DNA of 64,000 bases from Undaria pinnatifida (GCA_012845835.1 JABAKD010000016.1:5977919-6041918), one strand, 5' to 3'. Shown: positions 1-12,438, counted from the stretch's first letter. Numbers and translations: made by a program. Notes: a model not told the origin generated them from the letters alone.

Positions 1-42
1 GGATGGCTACATGGATAATGAGATGATATCAGCTGGCTGGTA

Positions 43-98
43 GTGTTTACTACTCTGGCAGATTTTGAGTTCAGGTGGTGCGTTCAAACAAAAGGGAT

Positions 99-129
<31 letters not shown>

Positions 130-215
130 CGAGCATTTCAAAATGTGGGCGGAAACTATAAACCCTTGAAGGGGGCGAATCTGACGGTTGCAGCAAGAAG
201 ACACCCCATTAAATC
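43..215 (+). repeat. G30 homopolymer plus dispersed repeat unit
   Basis: An uninterrupted run of 30 G occupies 100-129. It is followed by a segment (GGAAACTATAAACCCTTGAA and onward to about 210) that recurs in diverged form three times at 15.24-15.68 kb, also beside G-rich tracts. The pairing of G tract and unit in two distant places suggests one dispersed repeat family. Short open frames across it are poly-Gly/poly-Pro translations of the homopolymer. Confidence 0.7.
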
Positions 216-3093
216 ACCCGCCTGGTAATGTTTATTTTTCTAGAAGGTTTGATGTTACATGTAGTATGCAACCCAGTTCTTAGGTGTAGTAAACAACGTG
301 TTAAAAGCTTCATAATTTGTTATTGTACATGGATCGAAAGATAGAATATTTTAATCGATAGGTACAATCATGTAGATACCATTGCTTTCTGACATCGCTA
401 ATTATAAGATGCATATTGCCAAATACAACAGGCGAGGTGATGGTCATGCAATGTCACCGCCATTGAGAACGACAGGGAGAGATGCGAATCGTTTTTGTTT
501 TGAAAGGAACGCTTAGTGTACACGCGCTCAATTACGTTACTTCGTTAATCATACTTCGCTTGGCATAGGTTGGGAGGCCATCATGCAGGCGGTATGTACG
601 GAATACCTCACGTAATAAGTTGGTAGTGCGGTTTACCGCAATTTTGGCATACCTCTCTTTATCTCCTTTTCACATTATTATTGTCTCACATAAACGATTT
701 TACGCCTTTGATTTTTGCCGTCCGGATGTGGGGCTCTGAGGCCGATAAATCCAAGACAGAGATACATCTAACAAATACACCAAGTAAAGTGACGTGGGCA
801 TGCGATGTCACCACTATTGAACGCGAGGGTGACTTTACTTTGTTAGGCATATGCTACTTCGTTTGGTAGAAGTTGTCAGGCGATCATGCAAACGGCCGGA
901 GGCACGAAATACCCTGCGTAATAGGTTGGTAGTGTGGTCTACCGCAGTGTTAACATAACTGTCTGTAATTCATTTTCACATTTCTATTATCTAGTGTACG
1001 ATTATACGCCCTGTTTTCTCCCCACTGTCGTCGAAGATGTTGTGGTCCTGATGATGTCGCGTCCATGTCTGGTGCTCTTGTTAGTGGTGCTCATGAAAAC
1101 ATGCCCTAGCGTGTAGTAGATGATCGCTGAGTGGTGTTCCTTTCCTTTACATCAAGCCAGGTAGTATATGTCAGCGCAACCGCTTGCTTGAAAACGACAA
1201 ATAAAATTCCGCACACACCTGATACAGAGGAGACGCGGCCCGAAGATTGTTCAGTACACCGACGGTCAGGAACAGGTTATCGAGCAGCGCACTTCATTTT
1301 TACTACCGCTCCTCACTCCACCTAAAACACTACGGGCATGCGTTGGACCCAGTTCGCTGATGCCCAAAACCAATTGCAAAGGAGGTGATGTGGGCGAATG
1401 CTATAATGATGGGCGCTGCTACGATTACCTTGTCTCTTGTTCTGTTTGTTCTTGCGTTCTTGATGAACCTGTTATTTGGCAACGAACAGTTTTGACGTAT
1501 TTTAGGTGTGTGCAAAGACTATATGTAGACTACGCGATGTTTCCGAGTCGTAGGGACCCCAATTTGGAATCCAGGGTACATTTGTTCTATCTTTTGACTG
1601 GGTTTCGTATATAATATATGGTGTTTGTGAAATACGTGAACTAAAAAAGGAACAACTGCTGAAAGCGCCTAGCAGCGTGGGTAGGTACAATTCGACGCGA
1701 GTCGACGAGGAAAGAAGATGCTGAGTTGTTCTCACGATACAAGATGAAGGCACGTACAGTCGGGGGAAGGGGGGAGGAGGGCCCGCTATATGACCCCGCA
1801 TCTGAGTTACTACTACTGGGAGGGAGCGCGAGAAGAGTAGTGCGAGGATAATAAATGGAATGAAGAAATAAATAAACCAATAAAAAAAATATGCAGCATC
1901 GAGCTGCGCAGGGTACCAAATTTGACAGGACTCCTTGTATATTTCCAAATTTCACATTCTCCATCCATTCTCCTTGTACAATTTTTAATTTTCTCTGCAA
2001 TGTTTTTGATTAATTTCTTTGGATTCCTTTTGGTTGACATAGTTTGCCTGGTACAATATGTCATTTAATACTTTGATCAACTGCGCATTTAGAGGACCTG
2101 CTATGTAACCCCGGATTTGAGCTACTACTGGGAGGGAGCGCGAGAGTAATGCGAAGATAATAAATGGGATGGAAGAAAAAAAAAAAACTTTTTACAAGTA
2201 ACGAAAACAAAACCAGAATAACATATATACCCGGTATACGAGTACGTATCATAGTCTTATGTACCATTATTATTAGATTTCGGATTCCTGCGTCATGTGG
2301 TGTACGTGACGTTCCCGTGCAGCGATCCCGTGCCGCGGGTAACGCGGAAATCCTGCGGGAATCGTTTACAGATGAAGTGCCACGGGATTTGGGAGATCGA
2401 TAATTCCACGAGATCTTACGGCGTGGGAACGGAAAACCACGGGAAACCAGAAATTTCCACCGGAATCGTTTGGGTGGGAATGGGATATTATAATTTCTAC
2501 GGAAAACGGTTGGGACGGGAATGGGCACCTCGTGGACTGGTTGGGTGGGACCACGGGAACGATATTTGCACGGGAACGTGAATTAATCCCAATTCCCGTG
2601 AAATCCTGCGGGAATTTTCCCGAGGACTGCCCTGCTTTATTAATTTCTTGATACCCGCCTGATGCTTTCTGACAAGAAGGGCCGGGGAATCTTATTCAGG
2701 CAGGTGATAACACCTGCCAGGAAAGAGGGAACACTTGCTGTAAATCATCACGCCGCCCGCAACGGGGGAGAGGGGATACCATATGTATATGTATAATTGT
2801 CATTCTTTTTCTTCGGGCACATCTCTTCGTGCTCGCACCTTTGTCCGAAACGTCGGATGGGGTGGGCACAATTCGACCGTCGGGGTCACGTTGCCGGAGG
2901 TGTGGGCGCGATCCGTGCAGTGTGTCGCGCGTGGCAAGCCTTTTAAACTTTTTTGGCTTTCGGCACACTCAAGGCAAATCCCCGGGTTTCCGCAACATCC
3001 CCGGGGATTGGGTTTCTGCTTCCCCTATCCCCGTGTACGAACGTAAGATTTGGATGCGAACCGCGTTTTTCTGCTCGTAGAGGGTACACGTAG
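216..3093. other. Intergenic DNA with diverged tandem duplications
   Basis: No gene recognised. About 431-710 and 791-1010 are diverged copies of one segment; landmarks are TGCAATGTCACC at 447 against TGCGATGTCACC at 801, and the 'GGTAGTG..GT.TACCGCA' block at 621 against 927. About 1776-1875 and 2091-2175 are copies of another segment, sharing GGGAGGGAGCGCGAGA and AATAAATGG. The two pairs suggest old local duplication of roughly 300-bp blocks. The remaining sequence shows no coding signature. Confidence 0.55.
2286..2640. repeat. ACGGGAA/TTCCCGT word repeat
   Basis: The words CACGGGA, GCGGGAAT and GTGGGA recur irregularly across the block and appear in both orientations (for example AATTCCCGTG near 2592). 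There is no fixed period and no coding potential. It resembles the GACCCG and GGGTACCC word arrays elsewhere in the window in style but uses a different word. Confidence 0.55.
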
Positions 3094-4012
3094 GCGCATT
3101 TCCCTATTTTTGCACAGAGCACCGCGCTTCGATCCTGCCGCCCAGCAGCAGTCCAGCCCCCTAGCAGCATTGCTGCAGCAGCCTGCAACTCTCTGCGCGT
3201 GCGGCTGCTGTTGTAGTAGCTGATTGCTTTGATCGGAGCCTGCGCTACCCGCCTTACGCCACTACTTCTCGCTGCTGCTGCTACTGCTGCTTCTGTCACG
3301 TGTTGAGTGACATGCCGGCGTAAATTGTAAGGATCGTTTGAATATCATATTAGTACTCAAACGGTCCTTATATTTATGTTCAGGTTGGTGTGCTTCGTAG
3401 ACGTACATTTCCCTAATTTGGCACAGAGCACCACGCTACGATCCTGCCGCCCAGCAGCAGTCCAGCCCCCTAGCAGCAGCAGCCTGCAACTCTCTGCGCG
3501 TGTGGCTGCTGTTGCAGTAGCTGATTGCTTTGATCGGAGCCTGCGATGCACTACCCGCCTATGCGCCGCTACCTCTCGCTGCTGCTGCTACTGCTGCTCC
3601 TGTCAAGTTTCAGGTGACATGCCGGCGTAAATTGTAAGGATCGTTTGAATATCATATTAGTACTCAAACGGTCCATATATTTATGTTCAGATTGGTGTGC
3701 TTCGTACACATACAATACATTTCCCCATTTTGGCACAGAGCACCACGCTACGATCCTGCCGCCCAGCAGCAGTCCAGCCCCCTAGCAGCAGCAGCCTGCA
3801 ACTCTCTGCGCGTGTGGCTGCTGCTGTAGTAGCTGATTGCTTTGATCGGAGCCTGCGATGCTCTACCCGCCTATACGCCGCTACCTCTCGTTGCCGCTGC
3901 TACTGCTGCTCCTGTCAGGTGTCAAGTGACATGCCGGCGTAAAGTGTAAGGATCGTTTGAATATCATATTAGTACTCGAACAGCCCTTGTATTTATGTTC
4001 AGATTGGTGTGC
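3094..4012 (+). repeat. Three-copy tandem repeat, period about 310 bp
   Basis: Three units are anchored by GCACAGAGCACC at 3112, 3421 and 3733. Each carries CAGCAGCAGTCCAGCCCCCT, a CTG-rich stretch, and an AGGATCGTTTGAATATCATA block that ends in a short inverted repeat (CGTTTGA...TCAAACG). The copies differ by scattered substitutions and a small indel. Leu/Ser-rich open frames through the CTG stretches are not genes. Units 2 and 3 are closer to each other than to unit 1. Confidence 0.8.
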
Positions 4013-4040
4013 TTCGTATATGATATCGTACATACCAAGA

Positions 4041-4520
4041 GATCAAAACGCTACAGCTCTGCCGCACTGCAGCAGCGGTAGGTAACACCATTTATGTAAG
4101 ATCGCAGGTGACAGGCAGCAGACGACATGCGGAGAGCACAACGCTACAACCCTGCCGCACAGCAGCAGCAATGGGCAACACCATTTATGTGCGCGTGGCG
4201 TGTCCTCGCTATGCTGCGGCGAGTTGCTTGTGTCGGAGCCTGTCATTTGTCACCCCACCATGCTACACGTTTCTGCTGTAGTACAACCTTTAAAAATAGT
4301 AATAATTTAGATGCCAACCAACCCATCCTTACACGTTTACGTCCACAGAGGCAGTTTTTTAGCGAGTTTTTCTTCTGTTTTTTTTGCTAAGATCGCATAT
4401 GACAGACAGCAGCAGACAACATGCGGAGAGCAAAATGCTACTACCGTGCGTGGTAGGACCATGTGCGCGTGCCGTATCCTCTCCTTACGACGGCGAGTTG
4501 CTTTTGCCATAGCCTGTGTC
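4041..4520 (+). repeat. Diverged repeat copies with CAGCAG tracts
   Basis: GATCGCAGGTGACAGGCAGC (about 4101-4246) and a related block at 4390-4515 share the order: GACATGCGGAGAGCA, a CTAC.CCTGCCG-like stretch, GTGCGCGTG, and GGCGAGTTGCTT. A partial third copy lies at 4041-4100. This appears to be a second local duplication family next to the 310-bp array. Confidence 0.5.
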
Positions 4521-5199
4521 ACGTATTATTGTCCTCTCGCTCCCTCGTTCTCAATAGGCGCTATCTACGTAGTATTCTACAGTGAGTCGCATCCCACGCC
4601 ATACGTGCCCCTTCTCGCTTCCTGGCGGTCCCTAACCTGGAGGTCGAAGTGTGACACTCTTCTCGAAATCATACGCATCGTACGGTGTTTTTGCGTGTTG
4701 TGTGTAATTTCTCAACAACAAATCGGTCGTGGCACACGTCCATCTCGAGTACCCAAAAAGTGCTAAAAGTAGTGCTATTGAGTATACCCAAGAGGTACTG
4801 CGGGTAAAATGCGATTTCATTATTTTTCCGAAGTTTTTTTTGTATGTACAACAAATGGTCTTTGCGTCCGGTAGTGATAATAATCATGTGTCCTTGCGCC
4901 ACTCCCCTAGGCACTTCCCGGAGGGGAACCTTGTACCATATACCAGCGTCCGTGCCAGAGCCATGCCGCGCGTGTTTTTTTTGGCACCCCTTGAACCATT
5001 CGTGTGGCCCGTGCTGTAATCGTCAAATTAGGTCGCCCTATGTTCCCACCGAAGTCCCCAAAGGGTTCACTTACTGCGGATTCCCACTACTCGCTAAATT
5101 GAACGGATGTTGTCGTTTGCGCCGCCGTTTATCGCTGCTACAGAGAGCTGAAGTGGCTGCAGGGTGTGGACCCGGCCAAGACAGATAGAGCCGCCTTAA

Positions 5200-5480
5200 G
5201 GGCTATCGCAATAGCTAAGGCTAACAGCAGGTAGAGGCGAGCAAGCAACAGCCAAGGCTGCAATATGTGTCTACCTTCTGGAGAGAGACTGCAATGTGTC
5301 TAGCTTGGAGTGTGAGAGGGATGGTTGCTGGAATTACGATACTTGGGTCTTCGTCCCACAGAGGGCTGTCGATAGCTAAAGCTAACTGCAGGCAGAGGCA
5401 AGCAAGGACAAAGCGGCAAGGTGTGTCTACTTTGGGGTGGGAGTGGGATGGTGGCAGGAGACACGAGACGCGGATCCTGT
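5200..5480 (+). repeat. Two-copy tandem duplication, period about 160 bp
   Basis: 5202-5272 and 5363-5430 share GGGCT.TCG..ATAGCTAA.GCTAAC..CAGG.AGAGGC.AGCAAG and both end in GTGTGTCTAC or ATGTGTCTAC. The following 50 bases also repeat with divergence (GGGATGGTTGCTGG against GGGATGGTGGCAGG). Confidence 0.55.
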
Positions 5481-8034
5481 AGCTGGTGCTGGTAGCAGGG
5501 GGCCAGCCGACCCAACGAGAACAGGAACGCGGCAAGTGCTGGTGGTTAACGGGGGAACGCGGTGTGTGCGTGTGGAAACATGGCGGAACAGACTCACGGA
5601 TATGGGGTTGGCTTGAACCAACTGGCTCCAACAGCTTTGAACGGCACACTTGTTTTGGCTGGGTTCACAGCTTTGAAAAGTGCTTTTTTTGTGTCGTTGT
5701 CGCCGGGTGTGTGTGCATTTCTGTCAGTGTTTAAGGCAACTTTGACCCAATCCCTGTTGTTAAACGGTACAAGGGCTCCGCTCCCCGGGCGGCTGACGCA
5801 GCCCTCACGCTCGCGATACAATAAATGGTGAAGGGGACAGAAAGAAAAGGCCCATTTTTTCGTGCAACCATCTATTTGATAATGCTAAGAGCTACTTGTG
5901 CACAGCTGATTGCCCTGTGCTGTGCTGCATGCTTGCTGGCGATGTCACGTTCTCATTGGCAGTACGTGTGCAACTTGCGAAAGGGAAAATACAGTAAGAA
6001 GAGGGCCGCGAGAGGATAATCGACCAAGAAAGCAAATCGACTAAAAGGACACACGTAAATTGTACCGTTACCTGGTACCGGATACTTTGCATGATACCTG
6101 GTACTGCTGTATGCACGAAAGAAAGCGCAGAGCAGCACGCCACAGCACCGCACCGCAGGGCACGCCACCGCACCGCACGGCGCAGCACTGCGCTGCTGAA
6201 AAATAGCTGAGCTGTGAGCTGAGCTGGGAGTGTTTTTTTTTTATTCAACAATGTCGTGCGTACCAACCTGGTGGTGTAGTACGGGTACCTGGTATGACAC
6301 TTCGAATTATACCTGGGTTGTATGAAAAAGTAAGTACAGCACGGCACGCAGCACGGCATAACACCGCACAGTACAGCATGGCGCTGCCCTGCTAAGCCAA
6401 TGGGCCAAGCTGCTCACAACTGGGACCTACTGTAGTTTTGCATTTGTTCCCTAATGGTTCGTACATGTTCGTTCAGAGTGGTATATCACAGTACACTATT
6501 AATACGACGAGTACTACTCTGCCCTATTCCATATAACCATGCGGGCAATGCAGATCTATCGCCACTGGCGGAGCAGTGGTCTTACCGTTAGTTCATGGAG
6601 AATAGCGACGTATAACCTCGATTCGACCGAATCCGCCATGAGCAAGCCTTTGGTTCGGTCTTGGTTGTTACCTTTAATAAAAATACTGTGGGTGAAAGCA
6701 TTCCACCTTTTGAACCGCCCTTTAGTCTCAGTTAGCCTCGAGAAGCAGCGTCACAGCGATCAGCCACGAATCACAAGCGTTGGGTATATTCGCTGCGGCT
6801 GGACGCAGTCTCACACCTGAAGAGGTGTCAGGGTCCAATTGTGCACTCTCGGGCGATACAGGCCGGACTCATGATGACACCAGCGTGTAGAGCCCACCGG
6901 TACCGAACTCTCGACCTTTAGCTCTTTTACTATTACCGAAAAAATGATCCCACACTAGTTCCAAGCAGGCTGTCTCCAAGAACGCGGAGCAATTCTGAAA
7001 GGGTTAAACCGCTCACACCGTAGCTTCGATGCTACGCGGTAACAAGGATTTGCATCGCCGGCGGCCGAGGACGTGGTGTGTGAAAGCAGGTACTGGTATG
7101 TATTTTATTGCATTTAGCCGCCCGGCAAAGGTTATGGCACGCGCAACAACACATAGCAGCAGCATCATCACGTTTTCATGACGTCAAGCCTTCAACGAGC
7201 ACTTCTTTTACTGGCGAGCCTCCGTGGATGGGTAAGAGTGAACCTCAAGAGTTCACCACACTTCCACGTTTATTTAGTGTGTCAATTTAACTCGGTTGCC
7301 GAAACAACCGTGCTGCCGTGCCCCGTGCGGCCTTACCCTGGCAACGGCAGTGCAAGCTGCTGCGAGTATCCTTGGTCCCTCGATACCTTGAAAAGCCCAC
7401 GATCCATTCTACGCGATCAACCGGGTTACAACATTGCCTGCAGACCGAGTAGACGTTCACATGGTGTATGTACAAAACTATTTCATGATTTCCGAAACCG
7501 GCCAAGCCCCTGGGACCATCTCGGGTTGTCACGTCAACGTCAGGCTGAACGCAGTCCTTCGCCCTATGGACTAGAACGCTACTGTAGGTGTCATAATATC
7601 ATCCATCTTCTGCTTTCAAGTACAATTTTACTGCAGACGGCGTTCGCACGATTTCCCACGCAGCCCCTCCCCCCGTCTCCAAAGCAAGATGACACAGCAG
7701 TCGTTTCTCTTTGACAAGGGTCGACCAGTTTTCTACCCGTTCCCTGCGGCTGAGCAGCGCGGGATGTCGTTGTGCTCCGTCATGGACGCTAGGAGAGCGT
7801 TGAAGTCCTCCACTCGTTCGCGGTGTGTCTTCTCGACCATGTTTCGTATCTTCTTGCCCTATACAATACCAAAGACATACCGGAAAACATTACAAGGACG
7901 TACAGTACGAGTATGTACAGGGCGCGGTTAGTTTCGGGGATCAATACCGAAGGAACCAATCGGCTGGATATGCTACGGGAGGAGCTCCGGGCAAGTGACA
8001 GTACCCTCCGGCATACCGTAATATCCTATGTGCT
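5481..8034. other. Intergenic region, CAGCAC-word tracts, no recognisable gene
   Basis: 6120-6200 and 6325-6400 are built of repeated CAGCAC, CCGCAC and GGCACGC words. Three TACCTGGTA 9-mers lie at 6069, 6095 and about 6284. Open frames of up to 178 codons (7178-7714) exist but show no recognisable domain, and I do not support them as genes. The stretch 6540-7080 looked superficially like a structural RNA but matches no rRNA segment I can identify. Confidence 0.4.
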
Positions 8035-8971
8035 CTCCCCGCGGGGAGAACGAATAGTTTCAATTAAAATTGTGTCCGCGGGGAGACCAAAGAGGTAAGG
8101 GGGACTTACGTCAGAAAATAACAAATGGCCCCGGTGTAACAAGTCCCAGGAGTGTTTTTCCGAAAATACGTGTTCTCGACACCCCAACAACAGATTATTG
8201 TGTACCACACTTCCCCGCCGCCGAGTACCTTGCGCGCAATAACCCGTGTTGTCTGGTCCCAACAGCATCTACGAGCAAGCACATGATTACGACGGACATT
8301 TGGGTATGCTTGCACCCTTCCTCGCGGAGTGGTCGCGATGATGAGAAGGAGCATGTCCTTTCTGAGACGAAACGAAAGGGTCCGCCTGCTGGGGCGGAAT
8401 GGAATACCGCAAACGTAAGTATGTATACACGGGTAACATCGATTTGTTAGTAGTAGTCCCCTCGGGGACAGCGATAAATTTTCAGTATAAAGCTGTCCGC
8501 GAGGTAGCCCAAGAGTAAGGCGGGATTTCGTAAAAAGCAAAAGCTTACTCCCCTGAGATAATACAACGTTTAACTATTTTTCGGCCTTTTTTTATTGGGG
8601 GGGGGGGGGCATACTCATTTGTTGCTTGCCTAGTCATTTGACCATTGACCACGCATCCCTTTCGAGACGGAGAACCGTTCCTACCCCAAATAGAGACACC
8701 CCCAACATTTGGGTGCTCAATACGTTTGTTCCATATACTGAGTAAGGCGGGATTTCGTGAAAAGAAAAAGCTTACTCCCCTGAGATAACACAACGTTTTT
8801 ACCATTTTTCGGCTTTTTTTTTTGGGGGGGGGTGGGGGGGCATACTCATTTGTTGCTTGCCTTAGTCATTTGACCATTGACCACGCATGCCTTTCGAGAC
8901 AGAGAACCGTTCCTACCCCAAATAGAGACACCCCCAATATTTGGGTGCTCAATACGATTGTTCCATATACT
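8035..8971 (+). repeat. Nested tandem duplications with poly-T/poly-G junctions
   Basis: A 227-bp unit occurs twice in a row, starting at 8513 and 8740 (GAGTAAGGCGGGATTTCGT) and ending near CCATATACT. The copies differ by a few substitutions and by the length of a T8-10/G8-13 tract. The 5' part of the unit (8457-8530: CCCCTCGGGGACAGCG) is itself a diverged copy of 8035-8110 (CCCCGCGGGGAGAACG). A 230-codon open frame from 8877 starts inside the second unit and is not a credible gene. Confidence 0.75.
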
Positions 8972-9794
8972 ACATCGAATTTGTTTGCTTATCCTATCCC
9001 CGTCCTGTTTCGCCGTTTGCGGCCACCATCTATCTCCTAGGATAGCGATCGTTTTATCGTACTCTCTAGTCTACCAAACTCTTCCATGTTACATACGTCT
9101 AACTTCCTCATCTCCTCTAACGCATCCCGTTCCTCCTTGTATATTTCACATTCTCCTACTGTGTGAGTCCTACTCTCAAGCGGCCATTTTTTTGGGGGGG
9201 GGGAGCACAGAGCATATTACGTACGTAATATCACCACTAGGGTTGTACTCGAGGTATCCGACTACCCGGGTGTATTTCGTGCTAAAGTGCAAAGTCTCAA
9301 GGGTTCCGTTAGTTGGTTGTGAATATCTAGCCCGCGGTTTGGATAAGGCAGGATCAGGTAAAAAAAAATATTTCCGCATGCAACTCACCCCCTGGTGCTG
9401 TGCTAAACATACCCGATTACCCGGGCATACTTGGGAGCCACGTACTGTACAAAGGAAAGCCAAAGGCCTTAAACGAGGTATTCTATTTACGGTCAGTACT
9501 GGCTCAACGGTACAGGCAACAGGACCGGTAACCGTATCATGCACAATAAAAATCGTCGGGAAAAACTAGCCAGTAAGCGCAGACGCTGTGATTTGCACGC
9601 ACAGGAGTAATCCTTTCATAGCGCAGGTATGTGACAGACGGAAATACCGGCGCTATAGGCAGCGGCAAACCAGCGCTACCCCGTTTACTGTCGCTACTGG
9701 TTATTCCCATCTGTGCCACGCGATTCTGCAGGCACTGTAGCGGGCAACCGGCATTGGAAAGGGACCACAACTGCTGTATGGCCAAGAGTCTTAC
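8972..9794. other. No gene seen; possible intron or 3' flank of the exon at 9.8 kb
   Basis: This region lies downstream, on the minus strand, of the splice donor at 9794. I looked for the conserved C-terminal block expected in FAM32A proteins (a K-S-H-R-like motif and a D-I-P-K-V-like end) and did not find it. A G10 run lies at about 9193. Confidence 0.3.
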
Positions 9795-10056
9795 CTCGCG
9801 CTGAAGCTGCTTCTCCCTGAACCGCCGTTGAGCCGGCGTGAGAATGTCGTCTATGTTCTCGCTCGTCGAATCTGCATCTTTCGAGTCATTTCTGTCTCCG
9901 CCTGCGCCGTCTGACCCGGACGAGCGGGGATCAACGTCACGATCGATATCTTCAGTCGCTGAACCAGAGCTCAGGTCGTCGGCATTGGCTGCCTCCTTTG
10001 CTCGGACAGCCGCCGCCTCCGCCTCGGCCTCGTCGCGCTTGCGCTTTGCTTTCTTC
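9795..10056 (-). CDS. Putative internal exon of a FAM32A/DUF1754-like gene
   Basis: This 262-nt open segment encodes 87 full codons plus one base. On the minus strand it is preceded by a good acceptor (a pyrimidine-rich stretch ending in TGTGCAG, 10057-10063) and followed by a consensus donor (GAG then GTAAGA at 9794). The peptide starts with a Lys/Arg and Glu/Ala-rich segment, continues through an acidic Ser/Asp-rich linker, and ends in DDILTPAQRRFREKQLQRE. That ending has the pattern of the central DD-x-LTPAE-RR-[FY] block of eukaryotic FAM32A (DUF1754), a small basic nuclear protein family linked to spliceosomes. The expected N-terminal glycine/lysine-rich exon and the C-terminal KSHR...DIPKV exon were not found nearby, so the gene may have long introns or be a fragment. 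The splice signals and composition are seen; the family assignment is inference from memory of the motif. Confidence 0.45.
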
Positions 10057-11694
10057 CTGCACACGCAGGGTAACAAGTAACCAGCAACGAAGTTTTGCAG
10101 CTCACTCAATATTCGGCCACGGACAACGGGCTGGTCGGCGTTACACGTGTAATATATACGTGATAGTCTTTCCTGGGTGGCAAGCGGTATAGTCGGTTTT
10201 TCAGGCGCGAGTATTGAGACGTATGTACCCGTATGGACCTGGCACATCGTAGACTGACTCCCGATTTCACTTTTATATGTTTCTGGCGGAGGCATGAATT
10301 GCATCAGCTGTGATACATGCGTGTATCACCTTTGGTTTGGTTTGTTTGTGTTTCTTCTCTGGGGTATTCCTCAGGTCCAGAGTGACTGGAGCCTGTCCTG
10401 TGACCACGGACTTGATTATGCGAGTTAATGTGAGAACAACACGTGCAGTATACCTGGTATATACGATATGCAAGCCAAGTTTCGACGAAATTCTCGATCT
10501 CACATGAATACGAAATAGAATATTTTAATTTTGTAATAAAAACATACGCACCGCTGGAATTTGAATGTCCGGTAAATCTCATGATTAACACCAGGCAAGC
10601 ACGAGTACAACAGGAATATGGTCCGCCAACAAGAAACGCCACCTTAAGCTGGAAACAATATTGCGACACCAACCTTGAGCAAACCTTGAGCACAGGCAAT
10701 TTATGTAGGGTTCAGTGAAGCGCTCGCCGCTTCGCACGATTTCTGAATCAAAACTTCTCCGAGGCGTCCGCCCGAAACTGAACCTGGTCTTCTTATGATC
10801 CTGGAATATTCCTCACTCGTGGGCCTAATTGCTGTCTGTATACACTTATAGGAGTATCTGGTCGAAGGTTAACTGAGCAAGAGGCCGCCGCCCGCCGCCG
10901 CCCGCCGCCGCCGTTGTGCGGCTCATGGAACTTGGACTGCTGTACTGCTTGCTGTGTTGATGTCGACAACTCGGGTTAACAGAGGTTATCATGCATGAGA
11001 TGGCATGGTGGCAAGGTCGAGGAGTGATAGTATTTGCTTTCGGACAAGGTGGCGCGGTTTGTTAACTTGGGGCGCACGCGCAAAGCTACGGTACAACGTT
11101 ACGATTATCCTCGACGCTTCGGCTCCTCTCGCCGAGTCTACCGATTTGGTCGGAAAATTAACAAACGATTGTATATTGATATGAAGAACCAAACGGTATA
11201 TACATATCCGTCCAAGGAGGAGTCTAGACAAGAAGCCTGTTACTAAGCCGCAAGCGTCAAGCCCACTGAGCGCCCGGCCTAGTTTCAACCACCCGGCTAG
11301 GGTTGGGAGCATCACGTTCTGTACATGGACGGTATAAACATGCTGATGCATTTCCCGCTCGCCTGTCGTGGGTCTGCTGGAATCAGTCTTGGCTACCCGC
11401 AAGTGCTTATGATACCACCAAGGTACACCAGATACCGTTTAGGTACTGCGGTAACCAGACTCACTTTTTCTTGCTTTTGAAAAGCCCACCCTTTAACGAC
11501 AGCCCTCCAGTCAGGACGGTCTTGTACTCATCCGCCATCACGACAAAGGTATTGTTTTCAGCCTCACTCGTGCCGTCGCTTTTCTTGTGTTTGGGAAACA
11601 GGGACGTTCTTCACCGGGGATGATCAAGTGATGCCTACTACTATAAAAACGCAACTACATTATTTACAAACTCCCTCCTCCTCTTTGTTTGAAG
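10057..11694. other. Intergenic or intronic region, CCG tract
   Basis: No domain-bearing open frame was seen. A (CCGCCG) tract lies at 10882-10914. One TACCTGGTA word lies at about 10450. If the exon at 9.8 kb is real, its upstream intron begins here. Confidence 0.3.
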
Positions 11695-11701
11695 TCAGGA
11701 G

Positions 11702-12397
11702 CAGGGTTAGAAAAAGTCCGCAGGCTTCGCCTGCGCTTGCGCAGGCGGGAGCCGAAGGCGACCTGCGGCCCTCCGCAGGAGCCCCCCGGGAGGGCCCCCG
11801 GAGGGCCCCCGGAGGGCGCCGGCGCGTAGCCCCCCCCCCCGGAGGGGCTCGCGGAGCGGAAAAAATTTGGGTTTTCCCTTCACAAAAGGTTGAGATTTTT
11901 GTCAAAATGGGCCATTTTTTGGCGCTATTTTGATGATGTGGAACGCGTATTATACATACCTTGCACACAGCAGTTAAATAACGGCTCCATTCTCACAAAA
12001 CTGCTCAATTTTGTATCGAAAGCTCCGAGTATTCGTTGGATTTCATGATGATAATGCTTCAACAGCTTGCTGGCATACCGCGGAAAAGGAAAATAAGGTT
12101 AGGGTTACCCTGCACCCTGCACCAGCTGCCCTCCACTGGAACATTGGAACATTACCAGATCCGCACCCGACATCGTCTTACTTCCTGAAATACAAAACAC
12201 CCCCCCAAAAATTTTTCCCGCCTTCGGCGCGAAAAAAAAAAAACGCAGAAAAATTTCGCGCCTTGGGCGCGAAATCTGCGGCCCATTTTTTTTTTCTGCG
12301 GCAAGCCGCAGATGGCCCTTCTCAAAATCTGCGCTGCGCGCTATTTCTTGCGCCAATCTGCGCCAGCGCAGGTCCGCGTGGACTTTTTCTAACCCTG
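11702..12397. mobile_element. hAT-like MITE (696 bp) with TIRs and 7-bp target duplication
   Basis: The element starts CAGGGTTAGAAAAAGTCC at 11702 and ends with the exact reverse complement at 12380-12397. It is flanked by TCAGGAG at 11695-11701 and TCAGGAG at 12398-12404. The CAGGG terminus and roughly 8-bp duplication are typical of the hAT superfamily; a 7-bp match could be an 8-bp duplication with one change, or a P-like element. The interior has no transposase frame. The sub-terminal regions are packed with short palindromic GC words (GCAGGCTTCGCCTGC, CGCCTTCGGCG), and the middle has runs of C, A and T. It is therefore a non-autonomous element that would need a transposase supplied elsewhere. 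Confidence 0.8.
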
Positions 12398-12438
12398 TCA
12401 GGAGTCAGAGTCCAGAGTCCAGTTGTGAACCTCGTTGT

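Noticed and set aside
6540-7080. Ribosomal RNA fragment
   Set aside because: The composition looked structural, but I could not match it to any conserved SSU, LSU or 5.8S segment.
7178-7714. 178-codon frame
   Set aside because: No motif, no splice or codon support, low-complexity C-terminus.
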